From Candidatus Solincola tengchongensis (lineage in GTDB: Bacteria; Actinomycetota; Geothermincolia; Geothermincolales; RBG-13-55-18): a DNA stretch of 8,418 nucleotides. Below, piece after piece: positions 1 through 5,960 of this stretch. The notes beneath the pieces are model-generated. The model did not search any database and had not been told where the DNA came from. It saw only the letters and a program-made list of their open reading frames with translations. Both the position numbers and the translations under genes were made by a program. Where the stretch lies: the NCBI GenBank assembly GCA_015711895.1, contig JACVJH010000361.1, positions 1 to 8,418 of the forward strand, written 5' to 3'. Position 1 is the first letter of the stretch, and the number at the start of each line of letters is the position of its first letter.

Positions 1-1
1 C

Positions 2-1105
2 GTGGTGGTTGCCGGCCCGGCGGGATTGTGCGCCGCCGCGGCGGCGGCGGGAGCCGGCCTTCCCGCTCTCGTCCTGGACGAGGCATCGCGAGGCGGAGGC
101 CAGTTGACCAAGCAGATCCACCGCTTCTTCGGTTCCCGGGAGCACGGGGCGGGCAAGAGGGGCTTCGAGATCGCCGAGGAGCTGGAGTCCCGCTGCCTTG
201 AAGCCGGGGTGGAGATACGCCTGGGACACAGGGTACTGGGTTTTTTCCGGGACGGGCGTCTCCTGGTGCAGGGCGAGGAGGAAGTCTTCGTCCTGCGGGC
301 CGGGGTCGCCATCCTGGCCACGGGAGCCGTGGAGAGGAGTTTTCCCTTCCCCGGCCGGACCTTGCCGGGGGTCATGGGTGCCGGTGCGGTCCAGACATTG
401 GTCAACCTGCACGGTGTCCTGCCGGGCAGGAGGGCGCTAATGGTGGGCGCAGGGAACGTCGGGCTCATCGTCGCCTACCAACTGCTGCAGGCGGGGATGG
501 AGGTTGTTGGCCTTATCGAGGTCGGCGATCGCGTGGGGGGGTATCAGGTACATGCGGCACGCCTGCGCCGGGAAGGGGTCCCCATTTTCCTGCGCCACCG
601 CCTCCTGGCCGCCGAAGGGGGGAGGGAAGGGGTGGAATCCGTCCTGGTGGAGGACCTGGACAGCGGGGTCCGGAAGCGCTTTTTCGTGGACACCCTCTGC
701 CTCGCCGTGGGGATGTCGCCCCAGGCAGAGCTGGCGGCCATGCGGGGATGCATGATGGCCTACATTCCGGAACTTGGAGGGTTTCTTCCCTGGCATGACC
801 GGATGATGCGCACGGATAGAGCAGGGGTGTATGTGGCGGGGGACCTGGCGGGGGTGGAAGAGGCATCGGTGGCCATGGACGAGGGGCGGCTGGCCGGACT
901 CGCAGCGGCCCTTGATGCCGGGGCCCTGGATCCCGGGAAGGCAGCGGGGATGATGCGGGAGATAGAGAGGAGACTGGACCTCCTGCGCGGCGGATTCTTC
1001 GGGGAACAACGCCGAAAGGCCAAGGAGCGGCTTCATTCCCTCTCCTTTCCCGGCGAGGATGAAAAACGGACGCCCGGCTCCAGGCGGAGGAAGGAAAACG
1101 AATAA
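2..1105 (+). CDS. NAD(P)/FAD-dependent oxidoreductase, alpha-like subunit of an amino-acid/amine dehydrogenase (5' partial)
   Basis: The reading frame is open at the left edge and enters directly in the first beta strand of a Rossmann fold, so the true start lies upstream and only a few residues are probably missing. The visible part has 367 residues. It shows an N-terminal FAD-binding strand (VVVAGPAGL), a GGQLTKQIHRFFGS segment typical of HcnB/LhpE/SoxA-type subunits, an ATG-type flavoprotein motif (ILATGAVER), a second dinucleotide fold around visible residues 147-154 (GAGNVG) and a late FAD motif (VAGDLAG, about 278-284) followed by EEASVAMDEGRLAG. Family knowledge: such subunits pair with a DAO-type beta subunit and pass electrons to NAD(P) or another acceptor in the cytoplasm. 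The C-terminal BFD domain of some relatives is absent here and sits in the next gene. The first glycine of the N-terminal GxGxxG is valine. The last 30 residues are charged and look like a poorly conserved tail. The family call is firm; the substrate is unknown. Confidence 0.88.
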   Translation: MVVAGPAGLCAAAAAAGAGLPALVLDEASRGGGQLTKQIHRFFGSREHGAGKRGFEIAEELESRCLEAGVEIRLGHRVLGFFRDGRLLVQGEEEVFVLRAGVAILATGAVERSFPFPGRTLPGVMGAGAVQTLVNLHGVLPGRRALMVGAGNVGLIVAYQLLQAGMEVVGLIEVGDRVGGYQVHAARLRREGVPIFLRHRLLAAEGGREGVESVLVEDLDSGVRKRFFVDTLCLAVGMSPQAELAAMRGCMMAYIPELGGFLPWHDRMMRTDRAGVYVAGDLAGVEEASVAMDEGRLAGLAAALDAGALDPGKAAGMMREIERRLDLLRGGFFGEQRRKAKERLHSLSFPGEDEKRTPGSRRRKENE

Positions 1106-1110
1106 GGAAA

Positions 1111-1118
1111 GGAAGGAG
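1111..1118 (+). promoter_or_regulatory. Ribosome binding site favouring the TTG start at 1122
   Basis: GGAAGGAG lies in the 16-base gap between the stop of the first gene (1103-1105) and an in-frame TTG at 1122. The spacing is short (3 bases from the last G, 5 if GGAAGG is the pairing core). The competing ATG at 1059 has only a weak GAGG two bases upstream and would overlap the first gene by 47 bases. This favours 1122, not decisively. Confidence 0.5.
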
Positions 1119-1121
1119 CGC

Positions 1122-1904
1122 TTGCATTCCGGGGGCACGGAAGGAAGAGAATCCTGGCGGGATTCCTGGGAAGCGGCCCGGGAGGGGACGGTGGCCGTGG
1201 TGGACTGCCGCCAAGAGATACCCTGCAACCCATGCGAGGAAGCCTGTCCCACCGGTGCCATCCGGGTGGGGCCCGACATATGCGCCGTTCCTCGTTTCGA
1301 TCCCCGGGCTTGCAACGGTTGCGGGCGTTGCGTGGCTCTTTGTCCGGGAATGGCCGTTTTCCTTTTGGATCGGAGGGAGGATGACGGGTTCGCCAGGGTC
1401 ACCCTGCCTTATGAGATGGGCAGGAGGCCGGTGGAAGGGGAGGAGGTCCAGGTGGTGGACGGGGAAGGAAAAGCGCTTACCGGGGGGAAGATACTTAAAG
1501 TAAGGGCGGTGGGCGGAAAAGCCCCTACCCTCCTGGTGACCGTAAAGGTGCCGGAGGAGGCGGCCCTAAAGGTTAGAGGACTGCGATACCGACTTATTGA
1601 ACGGGATGCCTTCCGGGAAGCGGACGAGGTGCCGTCATTCTCCGGCTACCCCATTTGTCGCTGTGAGGATGTCTCCATGGAGAGGGTTAAGGACATCCTG
1701 CAGGCGGGATTGCGTTCCCTGACTGCCCTGCGCAGGGCGTCACGTGTGGGCCTGGGTTACTGCCCGGGTATGTTCTGCCAGTCCTCCCTGCGGGAGGAGC
1801 TGGCGAGGGCTGCCGGGAGGGGAGAAAAAGAGGTCGGTGCTTTCAAGGTTCGCCCACCGGTCAGGCCGGTGAAGCTGGGTCTTCTGGGGGGAGAAAATGC
1901 CTGA
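1122..1904 (+). CDS. Ferredoxin-type Fe-S protein fused to a BFD-like [2Fe-2S] domain, electron-transfer subunit
   Basis: Numbered from the TTG start, this 260-residue protein carries three cysteine groups. The first is C29-x5-C35-x2-C38-x3-C42-P, an atypical ferredoxin motif. The second is a canonical C64-x2-C67-x2-C70-x3-C74-P. The C-terminal BFD-like pattern is C179-x-C181-x32-C214-x4-C219, as in the [2Fe-2S] domains of BFD/NirB/SoxA-type proteins. Between them (about 77-160) is a beta-rich linker with a TLPYE segment and paired VxV strands. Inference: it carries two [4Fe-4S] and one [2Fe-2S] clusters and wires the DAO-type subunit downstream to the FAD/NAD(P) subunit upstream. In dye-linked proline dehydrogenases, ferredoxin (PdhF) and BFD (PdhX) functions are on separate small proteins as I recall them, so this looks like a fusion. 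An ATG at 1059 would add 21 low-complexity, charged residues overlapping the upstream gene. The end overlaps the next gene by 8 bases, consistent with translational coupling. Confidence 0.87.
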   Translation: MHSGGTEGRESWRDSWEAAREGTVAVVDCRQEIPCNPCEEACPTGAIRVGPDICAVPRFDPRACNGCGRCVALCPGMAVFLLDRREDDGFARVTLPYEMGRRPVEGEEVQVVDGEGKALTGGKILKVRAVGGKAPTLLVTVKVPEEAALKVRGLRYRLIERDAFREADEVPSFSGYPICRCEDVSMERVKDILQAGLRSLTALRRASRVGLGYCPGMFCQSSLREELARAAGRGEKEVGAFKVRPPVRPVKLGLLGGENA

Positions 1905-3069
1905 AGTGATGAGTTCGGAAGTGGTGGTCATAGGAGGTGGGGTCATAGGAGCCGCCGTGGCTTACTACCTCTGCCGGGAGGGCGCGGAGGTGATGATCGT
2001 CGAGGAGGATGACCTGGCCTCGGGGGCCTCCGGAGCCTGCGACGGATTCGTCTCCCTGCAGACCAAGACACCCGGCCCTCACCTCCGCCTGGCCATGGGG
2101 GGCGCACAGTTCTTCCACGAGCTGGCCGAGGACCTGGAGGTGGACATCGAATACCGGGGTTGCGGCGGGCTTCTCCTGGCCACCACCCAGGAACAGATGA
2201 AGGAGTTGCGCGCCAGGGCCAAGACACTAAAGGCGGAGGGGCTGGAGGTGGAGGTCCTCACCGCCTCGGACCTCAAGGAGCTTCTCCCCGAGGTGGGCAA
2301 GGAGGTCAAAGGGGGTTCCTACTGTCCTCAAGACGCCCAGGTGAACCCCATCTCCCTCACGCTCGGGCTGGCCCGGAAGGCGCAGGAGATGGGGGCCACC
2401 ATCCTCCGTGGCTGCAAGGTGGAGAACATAGTGGTCACCAACAACCGGGTGCGCGAGATTCACACCACAGAGGGGAACATTCATTCCCGACGAGTTGTCT
2501 GCGCCGCCGGAGTGGGGTCGAACCAGATCGGAAAGATGATCATCGTGGACGTTCCGGTGCTCCCTCAGAGAGGCCAGATACTGGTCACCGAGTCCAGCGA
2601 GCCGGTCCTCAAGACCCTGGTGGCCGGGGCCGAATACCTGGGCACCAAGGCCAACATCGAGGGCCTCCTGCCCGCGGACGCGGAGGCCGCCAAGCTGGGC
2701 CTCGGCTTCACCGCGGAGCAGACGGCGGCCGGCAACCTCCTCCTGGGCAGCACGCGGGAGTTCGTGGGGTTCGACGATCAGACCACCCCCGAGGCCATGA
2801 ACGCCATCGCCCGCAACGCCTTGCGCTACCTTCCCTGGGTAAAGGACCTGGACGTCATCCGCAGCTTCGCCGGCCTTCGGCCCTGTTCCCCGGACGGCCT
2901 CCCCATCCTGGGCACCATAAAAGGGATACGCGGATTCTATCTGGCCACGGGGCATTCCGGAGACGGCATCTGTCTGGCCCCCATCACCGGTAAGCTGATA
3001 AGCGAACTGGTACTGGACGGGGAGACCAGCCTGGACATCGCTCCCTTCTCCCTCTACCGCTTCAAATGA
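1897..3069 (+). CDS. DAO-family FAD-dependent oxidoreductase, beta-like catalytic subunit (glycine oxidase/sarcosine/hydroxyproline dehydrogenase type)
   Basis: This complete 390-residue protein has the usual length of the DadA/ThiO/SoxB/LhpB group. It has an N-terminal FAD dinucleotide fold (VVVIGGGVIGAA, 9-20), an acidic strand end (IVEEDDLASGASGACDG, 34-50), a central VVCAAG strand (200-205), the LPQRGQ segment (222-227) that leads into the substrate domain, and a C-terminal FAD-contacting GHSGDGICLAP (352-362) preceded by RPCSPDGLPILG. These are hallmarks of the DAO fold, which oxidises the C-N bond of amino or imino acids. No signal peptide or membrane segment is visible. The start is ATG 1897 with a GGGGAG-type RBS just upstream; ATG 1909 is also possible. 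With the two preceding genes it forms an alpha / Fe-S / beta set, so it is probably the substrate-oxidising subunit of a soluble heteromeric dehydrogenase. Proline, hydroxyproline, sarcosine and other amines are all possible substrates. Confidence 0.9.
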   Translation: MPEVMSSEVVVIGGGVIGAAVAYYLCREGAEVMIVEEDDLASGASGACDGFVSLQTKTPGPHLRLAMGGAQFFHELAEDLEVDIEYRGCGGLLLATTQEQMKELRARAKTLKAEGLEVEVLTASDLKELLPEVGKEVKGGSYCPQDAQVNPISLTLGLARKAQEMGATILRGCKVENIVVTNNRVREIHTTEGNIHSRRVVCAAGVGSNQIGKMIIVDVPVLPQRGQILVTESSEPVLKTLVAGAEYLGTKANIEGLLPADAEAAKLGLGFTAEQTAAGNLLLGSTREFVGFDDQTTPEAMNAIARNALRYLPWVKDLDVIRSFAGLRPCSPDGLPILGTIKGIRGFYLATGHSGDGICLAPITGKLISELVLDGETSLDIAPFSLYRFK

Positions 3070-3280
3070 ATGTGAAGGGCTCGCCGAATACGCTCTCCGA
3101 ACCGACCCGCCGCGGAGATTGGGCTTCGGGAGACGGAAGCGGGCGGATGGCAGGAGGGGAGAGCCCGACTATCTCATGGCCCGCAATCGGTGTCCACCGG
3201 CGATGCGTTAATATAGTTAAATGTAATAGAGAAGAGAGTCCATCCCGAAGGGAGCGGGAAAGAAGGGAAGATTCGCCACG
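3070..3280 (+). promoter_or_regulatory. Intergenic leader with nested inverted repeats upstream of the radical SAM gene
   Basis: This is the longest gene-free stretch in the window. It contains several perfect inverted repeats: GGGCTC 3077-3082 with GAGCCC 3161-3166; GCTCTCC 3092-3098 with GGAGAGC 3158-3164; TCTCCG 3094-3099 with CGGAGA 3113-3118; GCTTC 3123-3127 with GAAGC 3136-3140. Some pairings exclude each other. An AT-rich island follows at 3208-3229. No T-run follows any stem, so it does not read as an intrinsic terminator. I recognise no riboswitch class. It probably holds the promoter and 5' leader of the radical SAM gene. Short inverted repeats arise often by chance in GC-rich DNA. 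Confidence 0.4.
3208..3229 (+). promoter_or_regulatory. AT-rich island, candidate -10 region for the radical SAM gene
   Basis: The island holds TAATAT (3209-3214), TATAGT (3212-3217), TTAAAT (3217-3222) and TAATAG (3224-3229) in otherwise GC-rich DNA, 50-70 bases before the ATG at 3281. Any of these could serve as a -10 element. I found no good -35 hexamer at 16-18 bases upstream of any of them, so the exact promoter is not resolved. Confidence 0.3.
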
Positions 3281-4810
3281 ATGAAGGTCCTTTTCGTCTA
3301 TCCGGATTACAAGGTGAACGTGGACCCGCTCACCGGCCGCATGCTGGGCGTGGAGGAGGGAGGGTGGTACATGGAGGGCGTGGCCAGCCTCTCCGCCGTA
3401 CTCAAGGAGCACGGTCACCAGGTAGCCCTCTATCACCTCACCCGTCCTGTCCCCAGAGAGGAGTTCCAGGCCGTGCTGCGCCGGGAAGACCCGGACCTCC
3501 TGGGGTTCGTGACCATGACCCGTGAGTATCCCCAGGTCAGGGAATACGTGTTGTGGGCCAAGGATGCCCTCGACGTCCCGGTCATATGCGGGAGCTACCA
3601 TCCCACCACCCTTCCCGAGGAGGTCATCGCCACAGAAGGTGTGGACATGATATGCCGCGGGGAGGGGGAGAGGGCTCTCCTGGAGCTTGTTGAGAGGATG
3701 GATGCCGGGGAGGATTACCGGGACGTGATGAGCATATGGGTCAAGGAAAACGGAGTCATCCACCGCAACCCGGTGCGCCCCCTCATCGAGGATATCGACG
3801 AGCTCCCTCTGCCCGACTTCGCCATCTTCGACCCCCACCGGCTCATATCCACCCGCATACATACCGGGGTGGTCATCCTCTCGCGGGGATGCCCCTACAG
3901 CTGCACCTACTGTTCCAACAAGAAGATGCGGGACATCTACCCCAACAAGAACCGCTATTCCCGCTTCCACAGCCCGGAATACAGCATCGAGTATCTGAAG
4001 AAGCTCCTCTCCACCTACCCGGACATACGCTATCTCAACTTCCGGGACGACATCCTCCCCTGGAAGGGAGGGTGGCTCCAGAGGTTCACCGAGCTCTACC
4101 GCAGGGAGATCGGCCTGCCCTTCATCCGCAACTACCGGGCCAATCTGGTCACCCCGGAGGTCGTGCGCCTGCTGCGCGAAGCGGGATGTTACCAGATGTT
4201 CTTCGGGGTGGAGAGCGGCAACGACTTCATCCGCAACCAGGTCCTCAACCGGCATATGTCCCGGGAGAAGATAGTGGAGGCCTTCCGTGCCTGCAGGGAG
4301 GCGGGCATCAAGACGGTGGCTTACAACATGGTGGGCCTTCCCTTCGAGGACAAGTCCAAGGTGCTGGACACCATCAAGTTGAACGCCGAGATAAGGGCGG
4401 ACCATTCCCTGAGCCCCATATATTACCCCTATCCGGACACCGTGCTCTTCGAGACGGCGGGGGAGAGGGGATGGGTGCCCCCGGTGTACGACTACCGGGA
4501 GGACCGCTACGTGGACCAGCCCACCCTTCCCCGGGACCAGCTCTACTTCGCCCGCTATTATTTCCGTCCTTTCGTGCGCATTTACCGTTTTCTGGGAGGA
4601 CTTCCCGCACCTCTAGGGAAGGCGCTGGAGAAGGGGGTGGACCGGGTCTTCTTGAGCCCCCGCCTCCCTCACGGGGCTCTGGTGTCCCTGGCGCGTCGGT
4701 CCGAGAGGCTCATGAACGGACTCAAGGAGGGCTTGAGGAATGTTTCCCCCCGGTTTTATCTCTGGCTGCGGGACCGCGTGAGGGGGGTGTCCCGCTCCAC
4801 CGAGGGTTGA
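3281..4810 (+). CDS. B12-binding domain-containing radical SAM protein
   Basis: The 509-residue protein has the two-domain layout of the cobalamin-binding radical SAM superfamily. Residues 1-150 form a Rossmann-like B12-binding-type domain with KEHGHQVALYHL (42-53), a DPDLLGFV strand (70-77) and GSYHPTTLPEE (104-114), the equivalent of the usual GGxHxTxxPEE. I see no DxHxxG motif, so cobalamin binding would be base-off/His-off, if it binds at all. The radical SAM domain starts near residue 196 and carries C204-x3-C208-x2-C211 for the [4Fe-4S] cluster, then FRDD (254-257), FFGVESG (307-313) and NMVGLPFE (349-356). The last 110 or so residues are rich in Arg and aromatic residues and not diagnostic. 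Members of this superfamily methylate or rearrange lipids, cofactors, peptides and antibiotics; the substrate here is unknown. The start is ATG 3281 with a weak, distant GGGAAG (3265-3270). The flanking gaps (211 and 95 bases) suggest it is transcribed alone or leads the next operon. Confidence 0.9.
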   Translation: MKVLFVYPDYKVNVDPLTGRMLGVEEGGWYMEGVASLSAVLKEHGHQVALYHLTRPVPREEFQAVLRREDPDLLGFVTMTREYPQVREYVLWAKDALDVPVICGSYHPTTLPEEVIATEGVDMICRGEGERALLELVERMDAGEDYRDVMSIWVKENGVIHRNPVRPLIEDIDELPLPDFAIFDPHRLISTRIHTGVVILSRGCPYSCTYCSNKKMRDIYPNKNRYSRFHSPEYSIEYLKKLLSTYPDIRYLNFRDDILPWKGGWLQRFTELYRREIGLPFIRNYRANLVTPEVVRLLREAGCYQMFFGVESGNDFIRNQVLNRHMSREKIVEAFRACREAGIKTVAYNMVGLPFEDKSKVLDTIKLNAEIRADHSLSPIYYPYPDTVLFETAGERGWVPPVYDYREDRYVDQPTLPRDQLYFARYYFRPFVRIYRFLGGLPAPLGKALEKGVDRVFLSPRLPHGALVSLARRSERLMNGLKEGLRNVSPRFYLWLRDRVRGVSRSTEG

Positions 4811-4905
4811 GGCCGGGAGGGGTCGGTATCCGCCGGGAGACCGAAGGCTGGGGTCTCATGGAGGGCGGTTGAAGCGGTGAGGAAAGTGCTGGCTCGGAGG
4901 CATAG
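4811..4905 (+). other. Short spacer with two mutually exclusive hairpins
   Basis: No gene is seen here. GAGACC 4837-4842 can pair with GGTCTC 4852-4857 (9-base loop). GGTC 4821-4824 and TCGGT 4823-4827 can instead pair with GACC 4839-4842 and ACCGA 4840-4844. No T-run follows, so it is not a clear terminator. A good CGGAGG site (4895-4900) precedes the ATG at 4906. Confidence 0.3.
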
Positions 4906-5958
4906 ATGGCGGAGTGCGTGAGCTGCGGGAGACCAGTAGAGGCGGGCAAGTTATTCTGCGAACAGTGCTACGCTCGCATGAAGGGCAGGAGAGGGCCCTT
5001 CCGCGAGGTGGGATCCGCTCGGGAGGCGACCAGAGGGCAGGTGATCCGCACGCGGGGGGAGAGGGATGAGTCACAACCACCAGGTATTCCCGAGGGCATG
5101 AAGGAGAAGCGGGAATCCCTCACTCCGGCCACCGAGAGGGGGGGGGTGATACTCCGTCCGGAATTGGAAAAATACCCCAGAAAAGACCGTGAGAGCCGCT
5201 TCACCATCACCATAACCTTCAGCGAGAGGACCTATCGCATGCTGAGCAGGTTGAAGCCCGGCAGGGGAAAGGGCAAGGCGGGGGAGGAAGGGGCGGAGGC
5301 CGCCGCCCCGACTTCAAGGTCCGCGGGAAGAAAACACAAGGGGCCGCACGGGAGGCCGGCCCTCCGGGCACTGGAAGGAAAGGCGGGCACTTTACGCGGG
5401 ACTTCCCGGAAGAGGGGAGGGTTCTCCGCCTGGGCCGCCTTCCGCCCCCGGAAGCTCGACGGCGGCGACCTGCTCTCGCTGGGAACGGCAGTCATCTCCG
5501 TGGTCTGCATACTGGTCCTCACCTTCGTCCCCTGGGTGCGAATGACCTGGGTGGCGACGGGAGGGGTGGTGGCCGGCGAGACATCTATACGCGGTAGCGA
5601 CCTGGGAATACTTACCTATCTCGCGCTGGCGGTGGTCCTGGCGGCGGCGGCTTATGTGCCCATTTCCCTGTGGTTGAAGGAACGCTTCGCCTATGTGGAT
5701 TACGGCCTGGTGCTGCTCGCGGCGGGACTCGTCTTCATCATCCTCTTCTACGCGAACATATCTTCCAGCCAGAGAATGGTAGACCTCGCTTTCCGCCTGG
5801 CGGGCACGGGCGGGGGGGTATCCGCAGAAGACCTGGAGAGGCATACCTCCTGGACGGCATACCTGGTATCCTTCATGGGAGTAGTTCTAGCCTTCTCCGG
5901 CCTGGTCCGGCTCTCGGAACGCAGGGAGCCTCAGGAAGAACGAGGTGGAGGCGGGTAA
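4906..5958 (+). CDS. Zinc-ribbon protein with four predicted transmembrane segments, function unknown
   Basis: I do not recognise this 350-residue protein as a named family. The N-terminus is a short zinc ribbon, C4-x2-C7-x10-C18-x2-C21, of the kind found at the start of many membrane-anchored bacterial proteins. Residues 28-90 and 115-185 are basic, glycine/proline-rich and probably disordered. Between them lies a short structured-looking piece with alternating beta residues and a helix (FTITITFSERTYRMLSRL, 99-116). Four hydrophobic segments follow at about 189-210, 232-255, 264-284 and 315-335, the last followed by a charged tail. An even number of segments plus the positive linker suggests both ends are cytoplasmic. 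The start is ATG 4906 with CGGAGG five bases upstream. It is followed after 2 bases by the TPR gene, so it probably heads the operon. A nine-G run lies at 5138-5146, inside the linker, but the frame is intact on both sides. Confidence 0.8.
   Translation: MAECVSCGRPVEAGKLFCEQCYARMKGRRGPFREVGSAREATRGQVIRTRGERDESQPPGIPEGMKEKRESLTPATERGGVILRPELEKYPRKDRESRFTITITFSERTYRMLSRLKPGRGKGKAGEEGAEAAAPTSRSAGRKHKGPHGRPALRALEGKAGTLRGTSRKRGGFSAWAAFRPRKLDGGDLLSLGTAVISVVCILVLTFVPWVRMTWVATGGVVAGETSIRGSDLGILTYLALAVVLAAAAYVPISLWLKERFAYVDYGLVLLAAGLVFIILFYANISSSQRMVDLAFRLAGTGGGVSAEDLERHTSWTAYLVSFMGVVLAFSGLVRLSERREPQEERGGGG
5947..5951 (+). promoter_or_regulatory. Ribosome binding site deciding the TTG start of the TPR gene
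   Basis: GGAGG lies inside the last codons of the zinc-ribbon gene, 9 bases before TTG 5961. The frame is open much further upstream (ATG at 5670), but starting there would overlap the membrane protein by nearly 300 bases and add a low-complexity Arg/Gly/Pro leader. Confidence 0.55.
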
Positions 5959-5960
5959 AG

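Noticed and set aside
437..1402. Long minus-strand open frames (321 and 233 residues) across the first two genes
   Set aside because: They are Pro/Arg/His-rich low-complexity translations opposite genes with clear flavin and Fe-S motifs.
2160..2993. A 277-residue plus-strand frame inside the DAO-type gene
   Set aside because: It is a Gly/Arg/His/Pro-rich out-of-frame shadow, and the DAO frame has all family motifs.
3077..3166. Rho-independent terminator after the dehydrogenase genes
   Set aside because: Stems are present, but none is followed by a T-run, so it is described as a leader with inverted repeats instead.
3062..4405. A 447-residue open frame on the minus strand across the radical SAM gene
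   Set aside because: It is the antisense shadow of a well-supported gene with full radical SAM motifs. Its translation has no recognisable domain, and long antisense frames are expected at this GC content.
3736..4872. A 378-residue plus-strand frame overlapping the radical SAM gene
   Set aside because: It is an out-of-frame shadow with no motifs and extends through the intergenic spacer.
5670..5960. N-terminal extension of the TPR gene back to ATG 5670
   Set aside because: It would overlap the membrane protein by nearly 300 bases with low-complexity sequence. TTG 5961 has a proper RBS and begins just before the helical repeats.
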